Shown here: positions 34,075-43,079 of the stretch, piece by piece
How positions within the stretch are numbered: position 1 is the first letter of the stretch
Layout of the letters: every line of letters begins with the position of its first letter
Assembly: GCA_963591145.1 (NCBI GenBank)
Contig: CAVARE010000039.1
Coordinates: 1 to 64,000, forward strand
Origin: RGIG5612 sp963591145
GTDB taxonomy: Bacteria > Bacillota > Clostridia > Lachnospirales > Lachnospiraceae
Reading direction: 5' to 3'
DNA: 64,000 bases
Translations under genes and position numbers: made by a program
The notes under the pieces: generated by a model
Told to the model about the DNA's origin: nothing
The model's database searches: none
Seen by the model: only the letters and a program-made list of their open reading frames with translations

Positions 34075-34887
34075 TCATCTATAATCTGTTGTTTGCCTGC
34101 CGATCGGTCGGATGGCGAAGAAATATATCGTCCATGCGGCCGCAAGCGTTACCAGCATTTCCAGCACATACATCCACACATGACTGTATTCCAGTCCTGA
34201 ATACGTAAGCACAACAGATATGGCATTTGCCCCCATATGAACCGCAATAGAGGCCCACAGATTTCTGACCTGATAATATGCTGCGCTGCTCAGCATTCCT
34301 ATGAAAAAGGCGAAAAGGCCCTGAGTCAGATTGAAATGATATACCCCGAACAGCGCTGCGCTGATAAGTGCAGCTATCCAGTATCCGCCCAGATATTTCT
34401 CGATCCTTCTATATATAATTCCTCTGAACAGAAGCTCTTCAGACAACGGTGCCAGTATCACAACCTGAATCGTTACCAGCACTGCATCTGCCGAAAATAT
34501 TGTTTTAGACAGCTCGTTATAGCTCGAGCCCAGAAGTCCATCCAGATTCAGAAATGACACGGCCTCACTAAGACCGCGGGATGCCAACACTCCCATGATA
34601 AAAATCAGCAGCATATACCATGGCTTTTTTATCACATAATCAGACCTTGGGTTAAAGTCATTCTTAAATATCCTGTAAAGCAGCGGTATGGAAATAATCA
34701 GAAATACCATGGTTGCGATGGTTTGAGCATTTCGCATAAGCCATGAATTTTCGCCGCCTGCGACAGGCGCCCATGCCACCAGGAGCATCTGCACCAGCCA
34801 GACAATAATCACATCCAGCAGCAGATACATTATAGGAGGATATATTATCCGCCAGATTTTTCGCCAAATAGTATCTTCCATCATCAT
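34075..34887 (-). CDS. CPBP-family intramembrane metalloprotease (Abi/CAAX type)
   Basis: The 270-residue integral membrane protein has about eight helices. The signature EELLFRGIIYRRIEKYLGG carries the catalytic EE-x3-R motif, and VYHFNLTQGLFAFFIG and HMGANAISV supply the later His residues. The family processes or protects peptides at the membrane (bacteriocin self-immunity in some members). It overlaps the esterase gene upstream by 4 bases, so the two are co-translated. Confidence 0.88.
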   Translation of the reverse strand: MMMEDTIWRKIWRIIYPPIMYLLLDVIIVWLVQMLLVAWAPVAGGENSWLMRNAQTIATMVFLIISIPLLYRIFKNDFNPRSDYVIKKPWYMLLIFIMGVLASRGLSEAVSFLNLDGLLGSSYNELSKTIFSADAVLVTIQVVILAPLSEELLFRGIIYRRIEKYLGGYWIAALISAALFGVYHFNLTQGLFAFFIGMLSSAAYYQVRNLWASIAVHMGANAISVVLTYSGLEYSHVWMYVLEMLVTLAAAWTIYFFAIRPIGRQTTDYR

Positions 34888-35684
34888 TCCGCGAATATAT
34901 CTCCTTCATTCAGCCAGTCCAGGCATTCCTTGACATGCTCATCCCAGAATCTCCACGTATGCTCTCCAGGATATGTTCTGAATTCATTGTCAATCTTAAG
35001 CTCGTCTAATTTATTCATGAATTCCTCATTATCCCTCACCATATGATCCTGGTCTGCAATGATAACAAGAATTTTCGGAAGCTTGGTGCCGCTTTCGGCT
35101 GCCTTCTGTGCAATTACTTTCAGATCAAGATCTGAGCCTGTCAGCTCCTTCCAGTCACCTAATATATAATCAGGCAGTACGCCCATCGCTCCTGCAAATC
35201 TCGCGGAAAATTCTATGTCAGAGGTAGGAGACATAGATATTACCTTGGAAAACATCTCAGGATATGAAAGTCCAAATCTCAATGCGCCGTATCCGCCCAT
35301 ACTCATTCCCCACAGGAAGTTATCCTCCCGCTTTTCCGAAAGTGGAAACAGGGCTCTTACGAATCCCATCAGCTCCTGTGTTATAAAGTCTGAATAATTG
35401 GCGCCGTAGACTGTATTAATATAGAAATTATTGCCGCAGCTGGGAATGACCAGTGCCATGCCCGCGTCCTGCGCCAGACGCACTACGTTCGTATTTTCCA
35501 CCCACTGCGCACCGCTGTCCATCATGCCATGCAGCAGAAATATTGTCTTAAATGGTTCAAATGTATATCTTTCCTTATAATCGCTCACGGGATTCATAAA
35601 ATTATCCCGACTCGGAAGATATACCTTTACATTAACACGTGTTCTTAAAATTCCTGACTCAAAATTACAATCGAAGGATATCAT
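34884..35684 (-). CDS. cytoplasmic esterase, tributyrin-esterase/EstA type
   Basis: The ATG at 35684 is chosen because AAGGAGT lies 12 bases upstream and the sequence MISFDCNFESGILRTRVNV matches the family N terminus. It gives 266 residues. The nucleophile elbow is GMSMGGYGALRFGL (Ser about 122), with the acid in IADQDHMV and the base His in YPGEHTWRFWDEH. It belongs to the esterase D/S-formylglutathione hydrolase group. No signal peptide is present, unlike the other esterases in this window. Confidence 0.87.
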   Translation of the reverse strand: MISFDCNFESGILRTRVNVKVYLPSRDNFMNPVSDYKERYTFEPFKTIFLLHGMMDSGAQWVENTNVVRLAQDAGMALVIPSCGNNFYINTVYGANYSDFITQELMGFVRALFPLSEKREDNFLWGMSMGGYGALRFGLSYPEMFSKVISMSPTSDIEFSARFAGAMGVLPDYILGDWKELTGSDLDLKVIAQKAAESGTKLPKILVIIADQDHMVRDNEEFMNKLDELKIDNEFRTYPGEHTWRFWDEHVKECLDWLNEGDIFAE

Positions 35685-35756
35685 TTGCCTCGTTACTCCT
35701 TGTTTATCCATCCATCAATCTGAAAGGCAGTATTCTTGCCTATCGTTTTTATGATT

Positions 35757-37022
35757 TCAGGCTTGTTTTGCTCTTATTATTTCAAATGTATTTAATTCAG
35801 TTCCAAAATTTACATAGAATTTCTGCTTTGAATGCGGGCATGACTCGATATGATTTCTGTCTTCATCAAGCATGTCCAGAACGGTTACTTCTGTATTCTC
35901 GCCGTTATGCCTCATTATTTCTACCTTATCGCCTACACAGAATTTGTTCTTCTGCTCTAACATATAGTAGACCTGGCCATCCTCAGAGATATATTTCTTA
36001 TCCGCGTCAGCCATACCCAGGTAGATCCATTCCTTCACATATGTGTTGGCATCATATATCTGTGTCGTCTGATCAGGCTTACCGAAGAAAAATCCTGTCG
36101 TATATTCTCTATATGTGCACTTGGAGATCTCATTTCTGTAAAAATCAAGACGTGACCTATAATATTCAGGATCCTTAAGATAATCATCAATTGCCAAACG
36201 ATATGTACGGGCAACGCTCGCCACATACAACGCGCTCTTCATACGACCCTCAACCTTGAGGCTGTCTATGCCGGCCTCCAGGATCTCAGGGATATATTCG
36301 ATCATACACAGATCCTTAGAATTAAAAATATATGTACCTCTTTCATTTTCAACAACAGGCATATATTCACCTGGACGTTTCTCCTCTACAACAGAATATT
36401 TCCATCTGCAAGGATGTGTGCAGTCACCCATGTTGCCGCTTCGTCCCGTCATATAGGCAGACAGCAGACATCTGCCAGAATAAGAGATGCACATCGCGCC
36501 ATGGATGAAGGATTCAATCTCCATATCCGCAGGAATCTTCTCTCTTAATTCCTTTATCTCCTTAAGACTCAATTCCCTGGCGCTCACTACTCTGGTCGCA
36601 CCCAGATCATGCCAGAAATTATATGTACCATAATTAGTATTATTTGCCTGAGTGCTTATATGAATATCAATCTCAGGAACTATCTTTCTGGCCAGAGTAA
36701 ACAGACCCGGGTCCGAGATAATAAGCGCATCCGGCTTGATTTCCTTCAGCTCAGTGAAATATTTCTCTGCCTCATCCAGATCCTTATTATGAGCCAATAT
36801 ATTGGCTGTTACATATACCTTGACGCCGTGTTCATGTGCAAATGCTATTCCAGCCTTCATGTCCTCAGGCGAGAAATTATGCGCATTTGCCCTGAGTGAA
36901 AATGCTTCACCACCGATATATACCGCGTCAGCGCCGTACATGACAGCCACCTTAAGTACAGGCAGCGAGCCTGCCGGTATTAATAATTCTGGTTTTTTAT
37001 TTTTAAGATTATTGCCTTCCAC
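35757..37022 (-). CDS. trhP: peptidase U32 family, tRNA U34 hydroxylase TrhP-like
   Basis: The 421-residue protein has the U32 signature ESFIHGAMCISYSGRCLLSA and the following Cys residues (GDCTHPCRWKY). It begins PELLIPAGSLPVLKVAVMYG. In B. subtilis the YrrN/YrrO proteins of this type, with TrmR, make 5-methoxyuridine in tRNA wobble positions using prephenate-dependent hydroxylation. The trmR gene sits directly upstream here. U32 members were formerly annotated as collagenases. Confidence 0.85.
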   Translation of the reverse strand: MEGNNLKNKKPELLIPAGSLPVLKVAVMYGADAVYIGGEAFSLRANAHNFSPEDMKAGIAFAHEHGVKVYVTANILAHNKDLDEAEKYFTELKEIKPDALIISDPGLFTLARKIVPEIDIHISTQANNTNYGTYNFWHDLGATRVVSARELSLKEIKELREKIPADMEIESFIHGAMCISYSGRCLLSAYMTGRSGNMGDCTHPCRWKYSVVEEKRPGEYMPVVENERGTYIFNSKDLCMIEYIPEILEAGIDSLKVEGRMKSALYVASVARTYRLAIDDYLKDPEYYRSRLDFYRNEISKCTYREYTTGFFFGKPDQTTQIYDANTYVKEWIYLGMADADKKYISEDGQVYYMLEQKNKFCVGDKVEIMRHNGENTEVTVLDMLDEDRNHIESCPHSKQKFYVNFGTELNTFEIIRAKQA

Positions 37023-37043
37023 AGATAGTTCCTCTCTGATTTC

Positions 37044-37739
37044 TTATTTAATGCCGCAAATACACGTGCTCTCTTGTAAATCAATCACCTTATCACAGAT
37101 GTCACCTGCGTTATTCTTGTACGCCAGCACCACCCCGTCTCCGATGGTTATAATACTGGTGGTAAGCTCTGGCATATGCTTGACTTCCCAGATAAATTCC
37201 CTCATCCTGCTATGTATAGTTCTCTGCCGCCTCGGTGTTACATATCTTGACCTTATCAGTTCCCCGTCCTGAAGAACATTATCCGCCAGCAATATGCCGC
37301 CTTCATTAAGAAGTCTCAGCAGATCCGGCAGCATCACGATATACTGTGCCTTAGCAGCATCCAGGAATATCATATCGAATCCTTCCTGCAGGTTCTTGAT
37401 ATTCTGAACAGCATCGCCTTCGATGAGCTTGATATTGTCATGCCCTGCCAGATTCTTCCTGGCTTCCTGAAGTCTGGGCTCGTAATTTTCCATAGTGACT
37501 ATCTGAGTTTCTTCCAGGCATTCATTCATAAATAGCGTCGAATATCCTATCGCTGTTCCAATCTCCAGGATCCTCTTAGGCCTGTTCATCTTAAGCAAAA
37601 CCTTCATGAAGGATTCCATCTCCTGCCTTATGATCGGCACATCATGCTCTTCGGCATATTCCCGCAGCTCAGCCAAATATCCAGGTGCATCCGGATCCAG
37701 GGAATGTATATATGCTGTTATGTTTTGATCAACTATCAT
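37044..37739 (-). CDS. trmR: tRNA 5-hydroxyuridine methyltransferase TrmR (O-methyltransferase)
   Basis: The 231-residue class I SAM methyltransferase of the O-methyltransferase 3 family has ILEIGTAIGYSTLFM as motif I, IFLDAAKAQY for metal binding, and LLADNVLQDG. The start at 37739 (MIVDQNITAYIHSL) fits the family. It methylates 5-hydroxyuridine at tRNA position 34. It is followed 21 bases later by trhP, which makes the hydroxylated substrate. Confidence 0.87.
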   Translation of the reverse strand: MIVDQNITAYIHSLDPDAPGYLAELREYAEEHDVPIIRQEMESFMKVLLKMNRPKRILEIGTAIGYSTLFMNECLEETQIVTMENYEPRLQEARKNLAGHDNIKLIEGDAVQNIKNLQEGFDMIFLDAAKAQYIVMLPDLLRLLNEGGILLADNVLQDGELIRSRYVTPRRQRTIHSRMREFIWEVKHMPELTTSIITIGDGVVLAYKNNAGDICDKVIDLQESTCICGIK

Positions 37740-37800
37740 TATATCTAAAATATTGCCATTTATCCGCGTGCCGGGACGGCTCACAACATTCTCTACCGAA

Positions 37801-37836
37801 AGACAGGATTGTTGATCACAACAATCCTGTCTTAAA
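37801..37836 (-). terminator. strong hairpin downstream of the MltG-like gene
   Basis: AGACAGGATTGTTG and CAACAATCCTGTCT pair perfectly around ATCA. The T tract on the minus strand is weak (TTTCGG). The adjacent CGTGCCGGGACGGCTCAC (37770-37787) resembles an end of repeat B. Confidence 0.6.
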
Positions 37837-37858
37837 ATTACACGAATCTAAAATCTTC

Positions 37859-39655
37859 TCAGTCTGAGCCATACTCGTATCCTGAGAGGATATTGATTAT
37901 CTTCTCTGTACTATAGCAAGGGCTGAGCACATATGTTCCTTCCTTATAATCTGCAGAATAGAAAATGCATCTTATCCTATAAATCAAAGCATTATCTATA
38001 AGTCCCAGATTCAGCAAATCATTTGCCACGGATTCATTAGTTGCATCTGCAGTGATCGTATAGTTGTATTTAGAATAATCCGCCGAATTAACCGGCACAT
38101 CATATGCTATCTGCCTTGCCGCCATGAATCCTAGGACGCATATCGCGATCACGAGTACCAGCGGAATAAACCTGAGCGGGCTCTTAGCTTCCTTATAATA
38201 ATATGCTTCTGCATTTCGGGATCTTCTGCGATAATCATAATCATCATATGAGTTGCGCTGTCTTCTTACAGGCCTCTCATCATAATCATATCTGACTGGG
38301 CGGCTCTGCCTTCTGTCTCTGTCATATCTGCCCTGTTCATCATAACTATTAGTCCGACTGCTGCGTCGTGCCTCATGACGACCACGATCATAATCAGTAT
38401 TTCTGTTCGGTCTTTTCTCAGTCTCTGCGTAACTGCTGCGCGCAACTTTTTCGCTAATTCTGTCCTTATCAGAATACAATTTACGCTGATTGCCATATAT
38501 GCTGTCGTTTGCTTGAGTCCGTCTTGTGCTGCTGCGCTGTTCATCCTGGCTGGTTCTGTTTCTTACCTCAGATGCCTTCTCTGTCTGCATCTTTTCTGAC
38601 TCTTTCGAAGGCAAAGAACCAACATTTTTCTTTTTCTTCGGTACCTCAGTTTTAGCTGATTCCTCCGTGTTTTCTGCATCTTTCGGCTTAGATATCTTAA
38701 ATACCCTCGTAAGGGACGCATCATCATCTGCAGCCGCGTTTCTTACTGCCTGAACCTCTTCAAGCGATACGATAGTCTTATCTGTAGCTGCATCACGGAT
38801 CTTAGCATCTGCCATCCAGTCAGCATCCATCTGAAGCTGTGATGCTGCATTTCTTACTGTCTGAGCCTCATTCAGTGATACGATGGTCTTGTCTGTGACC
38901 GCGTCCCTGATCTTAGCATCCGCCATCCAGTCGTCATCCATCTGAAGCTGCGATGCTGCATTTCTTACTGTCTGTGCCTCATTAAGCGATACGATGGTCT
39001 TATCTGTAACTGCATCACGGATTTTCTCATCGGCTGTCCAGTCATCATCCATTTGGAGCTTCAGGGCTGCCCGCCTTACTGTCTGAGCCTCGCTTAGGGA
39101 TACTATCGTTTTATCTGTGACTGCATCACGGATCTTAAACTCACCGTCCCAGTCATTATCAATGTCTGCATCCTGATTTTCTGTCAGCCCCGACTGTTCA
39201 GAAACATTTTCTCCTGCTGCCTCCGGCTGTTCCTCTGAAGCCTTGTCTTCCGTAATATCTACCTGACCCTGGGCAGAATTCTGAGCATTTGCCTCTTCTG
39301 CAGCAAGATCCTTTTGATTGTCGTCCGATGAGGATGCAGCAGAAGCTCTCTTAAATGTCAATGTATTCTCTACATTTACCGTGCCTGTGCTCTCAAGGTC
39401 TGCAGGGCTGTCTGATCTTCTCTTAGGAATGACTACCCTTGTGCTTTCACTTGATATGTCGCTACTGCTCCAGCTATCATCGGCATATTCTTCAGCCCAG
39501 CTCATATCGTTTGACGCAGACTCACCAATAGCTGAGGCCGCTTCATCAAATAAATCAGCCTCAGCTGCAGAATCTGTATTCTGTTTTATATTAGATTTAT
39601 TAGAGCTTCTAAGACTCTGACTCTTTCTAGATGATCGATTATTGTGTTTGCTCAT
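37859..39655 (-). CDS. MltG-like (short) membrane protein with long repeat-bearing cytoplasmic region
   Basis: The ATG at 39655 follows AGGAAAGAAA and gives 598 residues. The first 490 residues are hydrophilic and low complexity. They contain four 37-residue repeats (KIRDAVTDKTIVSL, then EAQTVR; about residues 180-330) and an Arg/Tyr/Asp-rich segment. One transmembrane helix (FIPLVLVIAICVLGFMAA) precedes a C-terminal domain (ANDLLNLGLIDNALIYRIRC) like the LysM-type start of MltG endolytic transglycosylases. The catalytic part is missing. It is likely a cell-envelope protein anchored with a large cytoplasmic tail. Confidence 0.75.
   Translation of the reverse strand: MSKHNNRSSRKSQSLRSSNKSNIKQNTDSAAEADLFDEAASAIGESASNDMSWAEEYADDSWSSSDISSESTRVVIPKRRSDSPADLESTGTVNVENTLTFKRASAASSSDDNQKDLAAEEANAQNSAQGQVDITEDKASEEQPEAAGENVSEQSGLTENQDADIDNDWDGEFKIRDAVTDKTIVSLSEAQTVRRAALKLQMDDDWTADEKIRDAVTDKTIVSLNEAQTVRNAASQLQMDDDWMADAKIRDAVTDKTIVSLNEAQTVRNAASQLQMDADWMADAKIRDAATDKTIVSLEEVQAVRNAAADDDASLTRVFKISKPKDAENTEESAKTEVPKKKKNVGSLPSKESEKMQTEKASEVRNRTSQDEQRSSTRRTQANDSIYGNQRKLYSDKDRISEKVARSSYAETEKRPNRNTDYDRGRHEARRSSRTNSYDEQGRYDRDRRQSRPVRYDYDERPVRRQRNSYDDYDYRRRSRNAEAYYYKEAKSPLRFIPLVLVIAICVLGFMAARQIAYDVPVNSADYSKYNYTITADATNESVANDLLNLGLIDNALIYRIRCIFYSADYKEGTYVLSPCYSTEKIINILSGYEYGSD
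38755..39170 (-). repeat. four tandem 111-bp coding repeats
   Basis: They encode four 37-residue units sharing KIRDAVTDKTIVSL and ending near LQM in the MltG-like protein. Units 2 and 3 are almost identical in DNA. Boundaries are approximate. Confidence 0.85.
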
Positions 39656-39697
39656 TTTCTTTCCTAACCGGTTGTGCTGTCCACGCATGCCGATCGG

Positions 39698-41575
39698 CTA
39701 TACTTCCAATATGAAAGGAAGAACCATAGGTCCCTTTCTATCCTTGGTGCGTGTATATCTTCTCACAGAGTCGCCGATTATCATCTTGGCCTTGCCTCTG
39801 TTGTACTTATTTCTATCAAGATAATCTATCAAATTATTGTAGATTATTTTATTTATTTCTTCAAGTATTATATCCAGGTCGCCTTCATATACCCAGCCTC
39901 TGGTAAATACTTCAGGACCTGATATGATAAGGCCATTTTCCTTATCTATACATACAGATACTATGAGTACACCTCTCTCAGACAGATCCTTTCTATCCTC
40001 TATGATAGTTCTTCCGACATCAGCAACACCTGAATTATCTACATAGATTCCGCCGGCCTGAACATGATCTATTATCTTGGCCGATTTCTGTGACAGCTCG
40101 ATCACATCACCATTTTCAGCCATGATTACATTCTTGCTGTTATATCCCATATCCAGTGCCAGTTCCCTGTTAGCACTTCTATGTCTGTATTCTCCATGCG
40201 CCGGTATTACATATTTCGGCTTCAGCAGCGAGTACATCAGCTTAATTTCTTCCTGGCATGCATGTCCCGATACATGGGTCTGCTGGAATACAACCTTGGC
40301 ACCCATCTGCGCCAGCTCATTCATAACATTTGATACAGCCTTCTCATTGCCTGGAATCGGTGAAGATGAGAATATGATGACATCATCCTGTTTAATCTCA
40401 ATCTTCTTATGATTCTTATATGCCATACGCGAGAGCGCCGCCATCGGCTCGCCCTGGCTGCCTGTTGTAATAATCGTAAGCTTGCTGTCAGGATAATTTT
40501 TCATCTCATCAACCGAGATGATCGTATTTCCCGGCACGGTTATATATCCCAGCTCCTGCGCAGTCTCAATGACATTGATCATGGACCGGCCTTCCAGTAC
40601 GACTTTTCTCTTATATTTGTAAGCCGTATTTATAACCTGCTGTACCCTGTCTACGTTAGATGCAAATGTTGCAACTATAATTCTGTTTTTGGCATGTTCT
40701 GCAAATAATAAATTAAATGTCTCGCCAACTGTCTTCTCCGACATGGTATATCCAGGACGTATCGCATTAGTCGAATCGCACATTACAGCCAGTACACCCT
40801 TTTTGCCCAGTTCAGCCAGTCTCCACAGATCAATGGCATCGCCGTATACTGGCGTATAATCCACCTTGAAGTCGCCTGTATGAACCAGTACGCCGGCAGG
40901 GCATGTTATTGCCAGAGCTGCCGCGTCAGATATACTATGATTTGTTCTGATAAATTCAATATTGAACGCCCCTGCCTTCAGCTTCTCGCCATAGTCAACA
41001 ACCTTCAATTTGACCACATTTTCCATGCGATGCTCTTCCAGTTTCTTCTGTATGAGCGCAATTGAGAGCTTTGTTCCGTATATAGGTGCCTGTATGTCTC
41101 TGAGAACATATGGAATCGCACCGATATGATCCTCATGTCCATGTGTAATATAGAATGCCTTGACTTTCTCCTTGTTCTGTTTCAGATATGAAACATCCGG
41201 AATGATCAGATCTATTCCGAGCAATGTATCATCGGCAAATTCCATGCCGCAATCCACAACAATAATAGAATCTTCGTATTCTATTGCTGTCATATTCATT
41301 CCGACTGCTTCCATGCCGCCTAATGGGATGATCTTTAATTTATTTGATCTGCTGTCTTTTTTGACCTTCGCACGGTCTGAATTATTTCTTGACCCATTAG
41401 CCTTAGTATTCTGCGGCATAACCTTTTCTGTCTTTTTCGCAGAAGTCTGGCTGTCCGGCATATTTTTATATTTTTTTCTCTTAGTCTGTGTCTGTCCATT
41501 AGAAGTCGACTTCTGATTTTTTTCCTGAAGCGGCTTCTGATTATTCGGAGCATTCCTATAATTGTTTTCCGTCAT
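39698..41575 (-). CDS. rnjA: ribonuclease J
   Basis: The 625-residue protein has a basic Asn/Gln-rich N-terminal extension of about 75 residues. The metallo-beta-lactamase domain starts at KIIPLGGMEAVGMNM and carries the metal motif THGHEDHIGAIPYVL. The beta-CASP domain has TTGSQGEPMAALSRMA, with HVSGHACQEE and PAHGEYRHR. It combines 5'-3' exonuclease and endonuclease activity in mRNA decay and rRNA maturation. It lies 42 bases upstream of the MltG-like gene. Confidence 0.95.
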   Translation of the reverse strand: MTENNYRNAPNNQKPLQEKNQKSTSNGQTQTKRKKYKNMPDSQTSAKKTEKVMPQNTKANGSRNNSDRAKVKKDSRSNKLKIIPLGGMEAVGMNMTAIEYEDSIIVVDCGMEFADDTLLGIDLIIPDVSYLKQNKEKVKAFYITHGHEDHIGAIPYVLRDIQAPIYGTKLSIALIQKKLEEHRMENVVKLKVVDYGEKLKAGAFNIEFIRTNHSISDAAALAITCPAGVLVHTGDFKVDYTPVYGDAIDLWRLAELGKKGVLAVMCDSTNAIRPGYTMSEKTVGETFNLLFAEHAKNRIIVATFASNVDRVQQVINTAYKYKRKVVLEGRSMINVIETAQELGYITVPGNTIISVDEMKNYPDSKLTIITTGSQGEPMAALSRMAYKNHKKIEIKQDDVIIFSSSPIPGNEKAVSNVMNELAQMGAKVVFQQTHVSGHACQEEIKLMYSLLKPKYVIPAHGEYRHRSANRELALDMGYNSKNVIMAENGDVIELSQKSAKIIDHVQAGGIYVDNSGVADVGRTIIEDRKDLSERGVLIVSVCIDKENGLIISGPEVFTRGWVYEGDLDIILEEINKIIYNNLIDYLDRNKYNRGKAKMIIGDSVRRYTRTKDRKGPMVLPFILEV

Positions 41576-41886
41576 ATTCCTCCTAGTTTTTTATGATGCC
41601 GAAATAAATGTTCCAGGAATCCATTTGCCTCTGTAATTAATAGAAGTCCTACTTAATAAGTTCTTCCATTTATCTTGATATTCTGGTAAAGACTCCATGC
41701 ATTCTCACATTTTTTGTAAGAAAAATAAATCACACCACAATGAGCACGTCCCATTTACATGAACGTGCGTTTATCTGTTACTATATATTGTACGACCCTG
41801 TTCGCCGGTGCCGTACCAAAATCAGCTGTCGTGAAATACAGCTGATTCTTGAAATCTTATTTGTAAATATTATCATTCTGACGAGA
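41576..41886. other. intergenic region
   Basis: No gene is visible in this 311-base stretch. It contains the inverted repeat AATCAGCTGT/ACAGCTGATT (41820-41847), a probable terminator for the DUF1292 gene on the minus strand with a short T run (TTTTGG), and AT-rich sequence before rnjA that should hold the rnjA promoter. Confidence 0.5.
41820..41847 (-). terminator. terminator-like hairpin after DUF1292 gene
   Basis: A perfect 10-bp stem with an 8-base loop, 40 bases past the stop at 41887. The short T tract makes efficiency uncertain. Confidence 0.55.
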
Positions 41887-42156
41887 TCATTCTACGTCGA
41901 TATCATCTAAAAGCTCTGCAAATACCTTAGCCAGAGCATCTAATTCTCTGTCGTCGTCTACAAATTCATAGATGGCTTCCTCGTCTTCCGGTTTTGAGAC
42001 ATCCTTAAGAATATATGCATCTGCATCCCCTTCACCAGCAGGCTCTTCTGTCACCATGATATAACTGACATCTCCCAGCTTGGTTTCCTCTACGATGTAA
42101 TACACATCTTCATTTCCATCTTCGTCTTTAAAAATAATCTTTCCGTTATCTTCCAT
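41887..42156 (-). CDS. DUF1292 family protein (YrzB-like)
   Basis: The 89-residue acidic protein (MEDNGKIIFKDEDGNEDVYY, then VEETKLGDVSYIMVTE) matches DUF1292. It is conserved next to ireB and ruvX across Firmicutes. A TTG three codons upstream (42165) is an alternative start. Biochemical function is unknown. It is separated from ruvX by a dispersed A-family repeat. Confidence 0.87.
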   Translation of the reverse strand: MEDNGKIIFKDEDGNEDVYYIVEETKLGDVSYIMVTEEPAGEGDADAYILKDVSKPEDEEAIYEFVDDDRELDALAKVFAELLDDIDVE

Positions 42157-42189
42157 CTCGATCAATCTCTTTATCTATTCGTGCAAATT

Positions 42190-42285
42190 CGTAACTATTC
42201 AGCCACATTACGGAAAACCTGCCGTTGGCAGCTCTCCTTCATGCTCAGATATTGCAAAACCACTGCTACGCAGCGTTCCCGCGTC
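42190..42285 (-). repeat. dispersed repeat family A, copy 2
   Basis: Plus-strand reading: GTAACTATTCAGCCACATTA, stem CTGCC-GTT-GGCAG, then ATGCTCAGATAT and TGCAAAAC. It fills the gap between ruvX and the DUF1292 gene. The first stem is preserved, with the loop changed relative to copies 1 and 3. Confidence 0.75.
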
Positions 42286-42287
42286 AT

Positions 42288-42707
42288 TCATTTATTGCTG
42301 TGCATATAATCCTCTAGAATAAATGCAGCAGCAATCTTATCTATATATTGCTTTCTCTCTGAATGAGGCACCCTCATTTCATCGAGTATCCCGTCTGCTT
42401 CAACAGTAGTAAGCCTCTCATCCTGCATGGTGACGGGAAGCTGAAGCCTTTTTTCAAGTTTCTCTTTAAATTCCAGAGATTTAAGTGCCCGATCGCCGAC
42501 TGAACCATCCATATTAACAGGAAGTCCCAGCACAATGCTGTCCACCTGATATTCTGAGACAATTGCCTCTAATCTGGCCAGTGTCCGGCGGAGCTTATTT
42601 TCTGATTCTCTCGTGATAGTCTCAAGCGGCTGCGCGGTTATCCCCAGAGGATCCGTTAATGCCACGCCCACCGTCTTAGATCCATAATCCAGACCCATTA
42701 TTCTCAT
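42288..42707 (-). CDS. ruvX: Holliday junction resolvase-like RuvX (YqgF)
   Basis: The 139-residue RNase H-fold protein has MGLDYGSKTVGVALTDPLG at the N terminus with catalytic Asp, VLGLPVNMDGSVGDRA in the middle, and QDERLTTVEAD near the end. It acts in pre-16S rRNA 5'-end processing and/or junction resolution. It starts 8 bases after ireB in the conserved ireB-ruvX-DUF1292 order. Confidence 0.94.
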   Translation of the reverse strand: MRIMGLDYGSKTVGVALTDPLGITAQPLETITRESENKLRRTLARLEAIVSEYQVDSIVLGLPVNMDGSVGDRALKSLEFKEKLEKRLQLPVTMQDERLTTVEADGILDEMRVPHSERKQYIDKIAAAFILEDYMHSNK

Positions 42708-42715
42708 ATGAGCCC

Positions 42716-42985
42716 CTATTTCTTTAGTTTGTTCTCTATATAGAACCTAACCGTTTCCTCAATGAGCTCATCTCTTTCAACCTTGACAATAAGACCACGC
42801 GCATTGTTATGGCTCGTAATATATGTAGGATCGCCAGACATAATATAGCCTACGATCTGATTAACAGGATCGTAGCCTTTCTCAGCCAATGCTGCATATA
42901 CGCGCTCTATGATCTCTTCAGTAGAAAGAACTTCTTCCTTTGGCATATTATAATGTTGTGTTAAATGAATATCGTAATTGCTCAT
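42716..42985 (-). CDS. ireB: IreB family regulatory phosphoprotein
   Basis: The 89-residue protein of the former DUF965 family (VLSTEEIIERVYAALAEKGY, then DPVNQIVGYIMSGDPTYITS). In Enterococcus IreB is phosphorylated on N-terminal Thr residues by the PASTA kinase IreK and modulates envelope stress and cephalosporin resistance. It is first in ireB-ruvX. Confidence 0.93.
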   Translation of the reverse strand: MSNYDIHLTQHYNMPKEEVLSTEEIIERVYAALAEKGYDPVNQIVGYIMSGDPTYITSHNNARGLIVKVERDELIEETVRFYIENKLKK

Positions 42986-43027
42986 GGTCTGATTCTACCC
43001 TAATTTACTGGTGCTTTCAAGTCATAC

Positions 43028-43073
43028 ATAAGCAAAATGGTGCACTAAAAGTCATGCATATCATTTTGCTTAT
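43028..43073 (-). terminator. hairpin between mtaB and ireB
   Basis: The arms ATAAGCAAAATG/CATTTTGCTTAT with inner TGCA/TGCA pairing start 6 bases after the mtaB stop. There is no clear T tract. Confidence 0.5.
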
Positions 43074-43079
43074 AAGGCC

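Noticed and set aside
35639..36178. Plus-strand open frame of 179 codons across the trhP 3' end
   Set aside because: Antisense to trhP and esterase genes with unlikely composition and no start site.
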